Part shown: positions 1 through 10,256 of the stretch, piece by piece
Position numbering within the stretch: position 1 is the stretch's first letter
Layout: each line of letters opens with the position of its first letter
NCBI GenBank assembly: GCA_037179385.1
Contig: CM074200.1
Coordinates: 32,057,884 to 32,121,883, forward strand
Source of the DNA: Holothuria scabra
Lineage: Eukaryota > Echinodermata > Holothuroidea > Aspidochirotida > Holothuriidae
Direction: 5' to 3'
DNA: 64,000 nt
Notes under the pieces: model-generated
What the model was told of the DNA's origin: nothing
The model's input: the letters and a program-made list of their open reading frames with translations, nothing else
Database searches by the model: none
Program-made: the position numbers and the translations under genes

Positions 1-1032
1 TCAAAAACAGTGTTTAGGTATTAACGTTCTTCTAAACATTTTTGTCCCTTTTTTGGAAACACGTTCACAGTCTAAACACGTTTGGGAATAAAACGCATAG
101 CGTTTAGGAATTAAACACATATTGTTTAGGAATTCAACATGTGTATTAAGGTTTCTGCCATGCCCAAAATGTGAGTAAAATGCGTTTAACTCCTGAACTA
201 GTTTTTACTATATACTCTTCTTTCAAAAACAGTGACACAGTTTTTTCGATTGTGGTGTAAGTTAATTACTTTATTTGAAAGCTACCTTCCAAGACAACGT
301 CTGTCCTATAATCCGAAACTTAAGAGTGGGCGATTGTTCAAGAACAAAGACCTTGGCTTCATCTTGCTGAACTATTATGAATATTTGTAGAATTAAGGTA
401 AGTGACTAATTTCTCTTATTTGTGGGTGGCAATTAGGTAGGGTTTTAAGGATTGTCGGTTCTTAAATTGACCTTTACGGCTCATTAAAGCTATACACACT
501 CACTAACCTTGTCTATTATGAGTCGGTTGCAACAAAGAGGATGATAAACGTTTCAAGTAAAGCTGTTTATCGGCAAGGGAAGTCATAATGGTACAAATTT
601 CGCTTAACATCAATTTCAGAACCGGCAAGGTTCTTCTCTGCGTTAAAATTAACGTAAGGTGACGCTACTGAGTTCCATTTTAGTCCAAAAACTACCCAAA
701 CGACTCATCTAGAATATTAACATGTAGATTGCAGAGAGTACCAATAAATCAATTCTTTCATTGATTTTATGTAACGCCGAAACTTTGAAGCTGCTAATTG
801 AGTTGGTTCATGAAATACAAATTTTTCCAATCCGATGAGTTTGCTCCACTCAACCATGACAAATAGTTAAACTTAAACAATCCCCACACCCTATATTAAA
901 AATAACTGTTTTACATGAGTGGGTTCTGAGCGGTTTAATTTGGTTTTCAAAAATTCGTGCCAGATCCTATTTTCAGATTATACACAGAAAAGGTACCACT
1001 CGGGGCACCACACAATTCATAATTTAAACAGT
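1..1032. other. Unannotated AT-rich sequence
   Basis: I see no gene, RNA or complete mobile element here. The first 150 bases contain several loose copies of a GTTTAGGAATT-like word, which may be the remnant of a degenerate tandem repeat. Frames are short and interrupted. Confidence 0.5.
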
Positions 1033-1625
1033 TTGTCACGTAAAAATGTTCAAAAATATATATTTAACAGCATGGATAATGAATTCAAACAGTTCAACTC
1101 TTATCTTTATAGGAAATTCTTGAGCCCAGATGTAAAATGTTGAAGTTTATTCACTCAAATTAAAATGTTACATTTCCCAAAAATCTGTAATTTCATTGTT
1201 GTTGCAACTCCATGGTTTTACTACTCAACTTACAGTCTTTGTAATTCTTTGTTTTTGTGAAAGTTACTTCACCTTGTACCAATAGTGTCTTTACTCTTAC
1301 AAGGTGATGTAATTCGGTTTATTAAGCCCTCTCTGTGGAGCATGCTTTTCAAGGAAACAGGAAGCGTTCAAGGTCATACAAACATTTTCGATCTCAAATG
1401 GAAGCACAGCAGGAATGTGGGTTGTTCATCAAGAAAGTCACGAACTATTGCGCAATGGACTAATTTGTTTTAAGTTTAAATTTCACCATTTTATTTCTCG
1501 GTTCAAGAATGTCATATGAAGATGGGAATTTGACTGTCAGGATTCACGTTTCTTGATGATAAATTTACATTTTGATTTTTTTTTACTTGAGTTACTCCTT
1601 TAAATTGTTATAGTGACTGAAGGAG
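1033..1625 (+). mobile_element. Fold-back (long-TIR) MITE, copy Y
   Basis: The segment at 1081-1545 has inverted ends of about 100 bp. The left arm starts GAATTCAAACAGTTCAAC and the right arm, read on the other strand, starts GAATCCTGACAGTCAAAT. Both continue with an ATTCTTGAGCC-like block and a TGAAGTTTATTCACTCAAA-like block. Weaker similarity runs outward on both sides to about 1033 and 1625. The same ends recur at 35.1-35.66 kb, where the middle is in the opposite orientation, and a half copy lies at 1975-2165. The middle contains the short inverted repeat TCACCTTGTA/TACAAGGTGA. No transposase is present, so this is a non-autonomous element. Its superfamily is unassigned because I could not define a target duplication. 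Confidence 0.7.
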
Positions 1626-1974
1626 GTCTATTTATGATCAGACTGCATTTACCGTGAAACCGTCAATTCTAGAATTTTGAGCTCTATAGCTGATATGGAT
1701 GTGAGATTTAGAAGGGTGCTGTAGTAAATTATTTGATAAACTTAAAATCCACCGAGTGACTGAGACTGTCACAGGGAATATTGGAAACGACTGAAGCGGT
1801 AAAACTAGTGTGCGTTACTCCGCCCACTCATCCTGGGTGTATCCTTCAATTTGAAAGTTTTGTATCTATTACCCGGAACGAACATATTTCACATTCGAGA
1901 TAAAGTACAGTGACTCAGAAGAGACAACTTCAAATAGTCCTACTTCTATAGCTTTGTAACTTTGTGCAGCAATG

Positions 1975-2165
1975 TCATCCAAAACTATTGCGCAATGTCC
2001 CGCAATGATTTGAGCGTGTAAACTCCAACATTTTTTATCTCGGCCCAAGAATGTCCTTTGAAGTTGGAATCTGGACCATTAGAATTCATTTTTCACGCTG
2101 CTTAATAAGCCTCTGTATTTTTTAATTTTTTGACTTGAGGTACACTTTAATGTCGTAAATAGTGA
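1975..2165 (+). repeat. Partial fold-back MITE, copy Z (right half)
   Basis: This stretch matches the right arm of the fold-back element at 1033-1625: ATTGCGCAATG, then ATCTCGGCCCAAGAATGTCC, then AGAATTCATTTTTCACG. It also matches the right arm at 35.5 kb. The left half is missing, so it is a truncated or solo arm. It lies about 350 bp downstream of copy Y in the same orientation; the 1626-1974 interval between them shows nothing recognisable. Confidence 0.65.
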
Positions 2166-2306
2166 TAAAATACCTGCAGTTTGCTCGCAAAATAGTAACA
2201 TAACAACATAAGTTCTTGTCTGGTCGAAAAAGCCAAAAAAAAATGCCAACCAGTCAGTGTAAATACATCACTTCAATCAGAAGTCCATAAAAATGAAATG
2301 ATTACT

Positions 2307-2368
2307 GATTCGTTCGTGACGTCACGGCTTTAATCAGACTCTGTCTATGTGACGTCACGAAATGAATC
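2307..2368. repeat. Inverted repeat with two CRE palindromes
   Basis: The arms at 2307-2325 and 2349-2368 are near-complementary (GATTCGTTCGTGACGTCAC against GTGACGTCACGAAATGAATC). Each contains TGACGTCA, the full cAMP-response-element palindrome, at 2317-2324 and 2350-2357. This could be a short palindromic transposon remnant or a CREB/ATF binding cluster. The sequence alone cannot separate these. The rest of 2166-3227 shows nothing recognisable. Confidence 0.6.
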
Positions 2369-3227
2369 GGGTTTAATTAAGTTTCGTAGTCCTCCGATAC
2401 AAACCATACTGTATACAAAGATTATCAAATTTGGGATTCTTTCCTCCCAGAGTTGGAGGATATTTCAATAAAAACTCACAAAATCGGATCGGAATTCGAC
2501 CCGAATTCGTCGGAGGGTAACCATGGCTTATCAATGTTGGGACAGGGATTAGAAATCTATGTTTAAAACATCTTATGAAGGTCGTTTTGACTTATTCACA
2601 GCAGGTCACATCAAACAATGCATACAAAGACTCAAGTAAAAAGTTACAAAATCGGAGCATACCAATTTAAAGATAACAGCACGCAAATTTGTAAATGTCG
2701 AAAATGTAATAAAATTGTATCAGACAAAAATTAAATTTCAGATAAAATATTCGCGTTCCAAAGTTGCATTCTTTGTTTTCACCAACTTTTCGTTGTTTGA
2801 AGATGTCAATTACTTGTACGGAGAGAAAAATTTTTCTGATATGGATTACGTATGGCCCATGTTATTCGGTTGAACCGCTTTTTGGAAGTAACCCATATGT
2901 AAATGCTGCAAGAAAAGCTCAAAGCCTTTGATACAAAAGATTAAAGTAAGGCTTTGAACAAGACAAAACTCTAGAAACAGTTTCATGGGGGGTTACCTGC
3001 GTAGCAGACTGTGGGACATGTTCCTCAGGCTTGTTCAGTCACATCCCCGCGGTGGTTTGCGAAGCCTTGAAGGGGAAGTGAACAAACCTAGGACGCCCCG
3101 TGTGGTAAGGGGGGGGGGAAATTTCCATTAAGGCATAGTTCGAATTACGTTCCCCACATGAAGGAGTACACAGCCTTGATGGAGTGAGGGAGGAGTTCAG
3201 AAGACACTTATAGCATACATTGGTGAT

Positions 3228-4246
3228 TATGGGCGTCCGCAAAGGGGGGCAAGGGGGGCACTTGCCCCCCTGGAAAATCAAACTTGTGAAAAAAATAATT
3301 AAAAAGTAAAATAAAAAAATTAAAAATAAATCATCAAAATACCTTCACTCACAGTGTCAGTTCTTACTCGTGAAATATGCGGACATTTGACCAGGAATAG
3401 CAAAAGAGAAGATGGTGCAGTATGCTGAATAGTGAAATCGTAATTTGGGGACCATCATTCGTGATATCTATTGGAAATTTGTAATTGTAAAAACTATGTA
3501 CTAGCCTAGTTGTCAGGTATGTAGTGTGCATATGGCATCCGACCATTGATGAATGCGTTGGTCTTGGTTTGGTCCCGTGCTGATCTCAAGTGGTGACGCG
3601 AGGGTGTAACTTGGATATACAAGGTGAATACGGGGGTGGGGGGAGAGGGTGTATGCATGGTTCACAATTAGGTATCGGAAATAGGCCTATATAGGCTGTT
3701 TGACAGTTGTAAGTTTTATCGTGCATAGGCGTGCGAGGCCGTTACCGAGAGGTAGATTTACCTTCAACAATTTTTTGCATTGAAAATTCTAAAAGTCTAA
3801 AAATTACAGACATGAAATTCCTGTTTCAGGGCTGGGTACATGCAGCTGATAACACTCGCCAAGTGTCGTTTCCGGCCATCTGAAGGGTTTGTAGGGCCCA
3901 AAATTTTCTTGTACGCTCCGCGCCAACCGATGATGGCGCTCCGCTTAGATAGTGTACACAATTCAATCATCCATGATTTTCCCTTCAACAATTTTTTACA
4001 TTGAAAATTCTAAAAATCTAAAAATTAGAGACATGAAATTCCTGTTTCCAGGCTGGGTACATGCAGCTTAGAACACTCGCCAAGTGTCGTTTCCGGCCAT
4101 CTGGAGGGTTAGTAAGGCCCAAAATTTTCTTGGACGCTCCGCGCCAACTGATGGTGGCGCTCCGCTTAGATAGTGTACACAATTCAATCATCCATGAATG
4201 ATCTTGCGCCCCCCCCCCGTAATAAAAATTTCTGCGGACGCCCATG
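3228..4246. mobile_element. Non-autonomous hAT-like element, 1,019 bp
   Basis: The ends are inverted: TATGGGCGTCCGCA on the left, and the right end reads CATGGGCGTCCGCA on the other strand. They are flanked by a perfect 8-bp duplication, TTGGTGAT, at 3220-3227 and 4247-4254. An 8-bp duplication with a GGGCGTCCGCA end followed by G runs and GCCCCCC is typical of hAT superfamily derivatives in invertebrates. No transposase frame is present. The right half holds a direct duplication of about 221 bp, listed separately, in which both copies keep the same minus-strand reading frame open. Neighbouring elements at 4397 and 10257 share part of that unit. Confidence 0.8.
3761..4205. repeat. Two tandem 221-bp units inside the hAT-like element
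   Basis: Unit 1 (3761-3981) and unit 2 (3982-4205) begin CCTTCAACAATTTTTT and end near CAATCATCCATGA. They differ at scattered positions only. Each contains the CGCTCCGCGCCAAC module, which recurs at 4559-4645, at 6758-6818 and, weakly, at 10480-10565. On the minus strand both units read through as about 64 codons, including SKRSA and GRKRHLASV. The copy at 4.6 kb has a stop in that frame, so a protein is unlikely. Confidence 0.8.
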
Positions 4247-4396
4247 TTGGTGATGACATTTTCTAGCATGTGGTAGAGTTCCCCTTATTATTGCGCCAAG
4301 CTCGGGATCAGGTTTGAAGTGGAAGAGATGTCTAAAACAGACGGGATTGTGCTAGGGAGGAGATAAAGCCTGTAGGGAACAACATTTATTTTGTTA

Positions 4397-4698
4397 CAGG
4401 GCCGTCGGAAGCGGGGGGGGGGGGGCTGGGGGGCTGCAGCCCCCCTCAATAATTTTGCCATATACTTATTTTTTTTTTTTTTTTTTTTTTTGGAAGTGGG
4501 CATTTTATTACAACGAAAGGTCAAAATAAGGACTGCTTAGATACTATTAACAAGCCCAGGAAATTCATTTCCAGCTGTCTGAGGGGTTGGGATTTTTCAA
4601 AATTTTCTGTACGCTCCGCGCCAACCGATGGTGGCGGTCCGCTTACATAGTCAGCCCGAGTCAGCCCCCCCAATCGAAAATACCTTCCGACGGCACTG
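4397..4698. mobile_element. Short hAT-like element, 302 bp
   Basis: The ends are CAGGGCCGTCGGAAG on the left and CTTCCGACGGCACTG on the right, a 15-bp TIR with one mismatch in the classic hAT form. The interior has a G tract, GCTGCAGCCCCCCT, a T run of about 23 and a copy of the CGCTCCGCGCCAAC module. The flanks share only TGTTA in offset positions, so the target duplication is not clean. No coding capacity. Confidence 0.75.
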
Positions 4699-4706
4699 TG
4701 TTACTC

Positions 4707-6757
4707 TAGCGTTCAAGTCAAACGAAGATAGGAAAAGGTCATCTTCACTACGAATAGAGGTGCTGTAAGGTATCCCCTGACACCAATAGGTATACCGGTA
4801 TGGGAAGAACATTACGAACCAGCCCTCCCGAAGACATAAACTGTTACAAGGTAACCTCGACCATGGCGGATACCCTAGCAGAGACACACTTTCATATCTG
4901 AAAAATATTGAATGACACGAATTTATGCAAATACGTGCAAAAGCTTCTATAAATGAAAAAACAAAAAACAAATGTATCTCTTCATCGATAGATATTTAAG
5001 AACCAATTACGAGGAGATTCGATTGTGCAAAGGCACAGGCTAACTTTAATAAAGTTACTGAATCTTTGCATTGCTACTTCTCCAATGTAAGTTTTTTAAA
5101 GGAAGGGTTTCTCATGAGAAAACCCAGTTGTAGAATTTGGACGTCAAACTGACAAACCGGTTAAGAGGCTCTCAGAGTAAATGCAAACACCTTGAGTATT
5201 CCTCTTGAATCAAGTGATTGTTCTTTTGCCTCCAAAACGTCTGCAATCACAGACAACTGATCTTTTATACTATCCCTGAATCCTTAACATGATTCTTTGC
5301 GATTTACTTTCCATGTCACTGTTGACACAGCCAAGTCTCATCATGCTACTTTCTGCAATTTATAGGGAGTCACCCCTTGTGTACAAGTGTTTTCAAATAT
5401 CACCAGGCTTGGGGCAATTCTAGTCAAGTATTTTTAACTATTCTTTGTAACGTTTTTCGTCAACTAAAGTTGGATATAGCAAAGAATCCTTTAAATGCCA
5501 CCAACTGGCTGTAATATTTGCAGTTTGAAACAAAAACGTTGCAAAATGAAAACCTAGTGTACTGTGTAATCCTGTTGAAACATACGACACACCCTGAAGT
5601 AAATGTCAGTTTTTGTATTTTTAATGACAATTTTCTTAGTTGGGCGTTTTAAGACATACCGTAGATTTCTAATCTCCTGTAAATCTTATTTGTACTAAAT
5701 TGTATGGAACATTTTAAACCCTTTCTAACGTCAAATAATGAACCACAACTAAAAAATGGTTAATTTACTGTCTTGCAATCCTTTCATCTTTTATTGCGAG
5801 GCTAGAGTTCTAAGTCAAAATGAAATTGATTTTCATATCAATTTTAAGGTCTGTACACTCTTCCTTATTAGCAGTGAAGCTCGATTATGCGCGCAATCTG
5901 CTTTTTAGGTGAAATGCTATACAGGCTGATTTATCAATGTCTTTGTAACTTGGTTTAATAGAGGATTTTCCTCCTCAGAGGCCAAGGTGAAAATGGTTTT
6001 GGATCAAATTACGACAGTTCACGCTTCATTTACAAGATAGATGACAGGACAAAATAATTGCATATCTTTGATTGTACGGTTTGAAATTGCATTTCGGAAA
6101 TTTTCTTATGATATATTTCCCATTAAATAGACAACATTCAAATCTAAGCATCTATACAAGGAACGAATCAGGGTATAGATGAATCTGAAAAAGAAAAAGT
6201 ACGGTAATGCTGTGACTGAGTCGGGCACTGCCCAAGGTCCAGGACCTTTACTCTTTCATATTCTTTACTTATACCTATATCATACATAGTTTCACACTAA
6301 AACACCTGTTGATTCCCCTCATTTTCACTCGATATTAGAATTGCATATGGACACTAAAATTAAGACGAATAAATGCTGATGAGCCCTCTACTAATAGTCG
6401 CCATCGCACTAGCTACTCTCGTATATACAGTGTTTAATTAAGCTACACGTAATGGTCAAATAAAGCAATGTGAGCATATAGATTCAGTAGATGCCGTTAC
6501 AAAATTTTCAAGAGGACTCCCCCACCCGCCATATCAGATTCGCACCGACCTCTCGAGGTGTGACTAGGTGCAGCAGGTATTCAAGAGAGGCGTTGGAGGA
6601 GCATGGGCCAGGGAGCAGGCTGTGAGCACCCCAGTCATTTTTTAGGGCAGCAATTCTTCGTTGGTTGAGAAAATTCAACACGAAAGTAAATTAGTGACTA
6701 GTCAGACTTTATTCGGCTTGGTTTAAGAAATGTCATTTTTAGTAATCCGACACGTCG
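4707..6757. other. Unannotated sequence
   Basis: About 2 kb without a convincing gene or element. The T/A-rich stretches and short frames look like chance. No TIR pair, tRNA or tandem repeat was found by eye. Confidence 0.5.
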
Positions 6758-6818
6758 AAAATTTCTTTAATTTTCTGGACGCTCCATATCAACTGATCGC
6801 GGCGTTCTGCTTTGATGA
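6758..6818. repeat. Dispersed copy of the hAT-associated module
   Basis: The run AATTTTCTGGACGCTCC, followed by ATCAACTGATCGCGGCG, aligns with the CGCTCCGCGCCAACYGATGGTGGCG module of the elements at 3228 and 4397. No TIRs were found around it, so it looks like a decayed fragment. Confidence 0.5.
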
Positions 6819-6963
6819 AATTTCTTTCAGGATTATATATTATATAAGGCAGAGACTCAATGTCTCCAAGGTGTTGGAGAATGTTTTTAGCAGTGAAATA
6901 TATCTTCCATTGACGGACAGCTATAGCGTAGGGTTAACTGTTATTTTTTGAGACTTATGAGTT

Positions 6964-7302
6964 GTGACTAAGAAAATATGAAATAAGTTTCCATGCTTAA
7001 ATTAAAGGAGAAACCTCTCATATGGGAAAAAATATGTTAAATTTTCTAGCCAGTGACTAAGAAAATATGAAATTAGTTCCCAGGCATAAATTAAAGGAAA
7101 AACCTCTCATATGGGAAAAAATATGTTAATTTTTCTAGCCAGTGACTAAGAAAATATACAATTAGTTCCCAGGCTTAAATTAAAGGAAAAACCTTTAACC
7201 ATTTTTCTAGCTAGTGACTAAGAAAATATGAAATTAGTTCCCAGGCTTAAATTAAAGGAAAAACCTCTCATATGGGAAAAAATATGTTAATTTTTCTAGC
7301 CA
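6964..7302 (+). repeat. Minisatellite, four units of about 89 bp
   Basis: Units start GTGACTAAGAAAATAT at 6964, 7053, 7142 and 7214. Each carries TTAAAGGAAAAACC and most carry CTCATATGGGAAAAAATATG, ending TTTTTCTAGCC. The third unit is 72 bp because it lost 17 bp. The units are close to identical, which suggests recent unequal exchange or slippage. No reading frame runs through. Confidence 0.9.
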
Positions 7303-8436
7303 AAAGTTGTGTTTGAAACCGTCTTTGCCAAGCATTTATTTTGCGGAATTGATTTTATGATGCATGCAGTAGCGTGAACAATGAAGGACGTGCGGGGCAT
7401 GTTTCCACCTCTGAAAGTTGTCGGGAAAATTCAAACAGTCGGGGATCCACTGTGACGAGAATGCAGTCTAACCAAGCTTCACCGAGCAAACGCTGTCCGC
7501 TCCTGTTGGCGGCCAAGAGTTAAAGTATGCTTCAGAATGCTTCAAGTTTAGCACTATTAACCAAAACTTATTAAAAGAGGAAGGAGGGCCTCAGCTTAGC
7601 TTCCACCCACACAAAAGAGGAAATTCCTACCTTGAGTTCTCGGTTTAAAGGTTACTAACTTTACATTAATAGGCAACATTTTGCATTTCAAAACTCTTCA
7701 AAAACTAAAATTTTCTAATGTGGGAGTGTCCCCGCTTACCATGTCTGTCGACGGATTTTAAAGTACGGGCCCTACCTCACTATTCCTACGCAATTTCTAC
7801 TTGTCATTAAGTCAATATCACCCAATTTCCTTAGGGCTATTGCAAACATATCTAATCATTTCTGAGAAGATTTTCTTCCTGAAAAGGGAAGAAGTTTGAA
7901 AAATAAACGTAGTTTCTTCGAGATGACTGCTTCATCCATAAGTAAATCCAAGAAAGAAACAGCTTTAAAACAGAAAAAAATCTGACAACACTCTCCTTAA
8001 TTAAGATCAATTTCCCATGACTAGGCAAAAGTGGTTGCTGCTCCCAATGTCGCATTTGGGGTCTTAATAAAATATTTACTCACCTTATATAAAGTTAAAT
8101 AAATAAGAAAACAAACAGCTTTACATGAGTTTTCGAAGCCGCCGGAATACTTCAAGATTCAATACTGTTTTAAATGGTAAAATATTCATATCACATGGGA
8201 AGTAAATATTGGAGTCATTTGAAGTGAGACAATCATTAGATAAACTTCCTTTCCTGAAACAAGACCCATTTGTATTTATTTATTTTCAGCAGTTTGTCGT
8301 ACTATTAATTTCGTTTGTATGAGAATGGAGAATTATTTTGCATACAAAATTTCAATTCACGATTCAGTTTTACAGGAAATAATCAAAGCAAAGGCAAATA
8401 ATAAATAAATTCCACGGGGCCATTTGTACATTCCAC
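7303..8436. other. Unannotated sequence
   Basis: No gene, RNA or repeat is recognisable in this 1.1 kb. The short minus-strand frame near 7852-8055 has no recognisable domain. Confidence 0.5.
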
Positions 8437-8965
8437 TTTAAAGGGAAGTTTAAGCAAAATTTAATTTTCATATGTGAAAGAGGAACAAAATCTACACAGT
8501 GTGACGAAAGTTCCTTTCAAGTCGGACATGTACTTCTTGAGATATCAGTAAATTGAGTGACTTTAAGGGCAGCAGAGCTTTTATCACTTCCCCACATTGA
8601 CAAAGAAAGCCTTGTTTCCCTTTATTTTATCAGACTGTTGTGTTGACCTTGAAGTTAGTAGGAGTATGACCTCCCTGTGGGGGATGCAAAGTTTGTAAAA
8701 TTCTTATGCCACTTATGCAATCACATTTTAATAATATGGGATTGTTGAGGAGAAAATCCAATATAAAGTTTAAAGAAAAAGAAAAGACTGCCCATTAATG
8801 TGGGGATGTGATGTCATATGTGTTTGCTTCAAGTTCACATTTTGTTGAAATGTGAAATTTTTACGTGCTCATATCTTGGGAACCACACATCGGATTTTAA
8901 TGCAAATTTGACCGAAATGCTCAGAATAAGTGCCCCTCTAACATGCCAAATCCCGTTGTGAGCTT
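8437..8965 (+). mobile_element. Fold-back element family A, copy 1
   Basis: The left end is TTTAAAGGGAAGTTTAAGC. Matching copies lie at 19508-20077 (same strand), 48529-49094 (opposite strand) and, diverged, at 62400-62900. The element folds on itself: ATCACTTCCCCACATT near 8583 pairs with AATGTGGGGATGTGATG near 8799, and the outer arms (TTGAGATATCAG against CTCATATCTTGGG) are imperfect complements. Internal landmarks are CCTTGAAGTTAGTAGG, GGGGGATGCAAAG and GATGTCATATGTG. It has no coding capacity. The outer ends resemble TTTAAAGGG..TTAAACCC..TTTTAA, so a TTAA-targeting origin is possible but unproven. Confidence 0.75.
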
Positions 8966-9320
8966 AAAATTTCTTTGAAACAGGAATATGGAAGCTAACT
9001 AACTTTTTTCCAACGCATGTGTTGATCTGTTGAAAAACTCGTGAAATTACGATCATTCACCTTCGTCCAAAGGTATGCGGTAAGAAGAAAATAACATACA
9101 GATTTAAATAAGAAAATGATTTAAAGGTGTCAAAAAGTGTGTGCCTAAAACTATACTAAAAATAATTTATTTCAAAATTCAGAAGTCATGCCCATTCCCC
9201 GAATTTTGCAATATGGAAGAGGTTTTGGACTGTTACAACGTGTAGGGTCTAAGATGGCGACCGTTTCTCATCCCCTTTAAGAGAATTCAAATGAGGCATT
9301 TGGATTACCATATGTCATAT

Positions 9321-9349
9321 GGTTCGTAAGAGGTATGCTCTTACGAACC
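9321..9349. repeat. Perfect 12-bp hairpin
   Basis: GGTTCGTAAGAG (9321-9332) is followed by a 5-base loop and its exact complement CTCTTACGAACC (9338-9349). There is no T run after it and no neighbouring gene, so the role is unknown. The rest of 8966-10256 shows nothing recognisable. Confidence 0.8.
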
Positions 9350-10256
9350 GTAAATTAAAACGATAACATGACGGGCCTTATTTACCAGCACATTCTACCT
9401 AAGCATCACCAAATACACTTGATTTGTCCGTTTTTATTCCCGCTCCAGCGCAGCTTCACTCTAATTGCATATGCTACATCCCAACCCTTTTTGCTGCCAG
9501 TGAGTATCCATGCAGTATACATCATCCAAATAAGACGTTGCAATGGCAGAGTAATCAGATATTGCTTCTACATGTGACAAAACTTGCCATGTCTTCTTAC
9601 ACGCAAACATAACACGTCTTGTTTATTCACAGGCCACCGGTATGATTGCATTCATATGGCAACTGGCTCTCTTAACGAGCAATGAAACCACAACGTGACG
9701 ACCCACCTAGGCGACATTTGATTGACGAAGTTCTTCACATGTATGCCTCATCAGAAACAAAAACAAATATGTTTCATATCCTACCATTTATTGGTTAATC
9801 GACTTGATTACATGTCATGGAACGGAATATGACTTGTTTATATTTAATTTACGATTAGGGATTTTGTTTGACTGTTTTATCGATTTTTTGAGCCAGGAAG
9901 TTTGAAGCCACCAAAATACTGAAGCTTCCAGTTATAAAGGTATCATGTGCAGCTGCATTAACTTATCAACTTTAGGTCAAAAAAAAAAAACCGTTTCTAT
10001 ATTACAATGTTTAGAGCTTGCCTGTGGGATATCTTCCAAAATGTTTAAGATCCTTCTAAAATGTTTTCTGGCAGGGTTGATCTACAGTTGTAACCTTTGT
10101 GTGCAAAGGTTGAGACAATCTATCACCACGTCCACTCTTGATCAAGAGTTATTCTTAACTTCCTTTTATGGACACCCAAGTCCGGGGACAACTGTCTTTT
10201 CAATAACTTGATCAGTTATTTTTCTTTTATCCCCTGTTACCGTCTTTGCTAACTAC

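Noticed and set aside
6964..7302. Regularly spaced repeats considered as a CRISPR-like array
   Set aside because: The whole 89-bp unit repeats, there are no unique spacers, and the window is eukaryotic in character.
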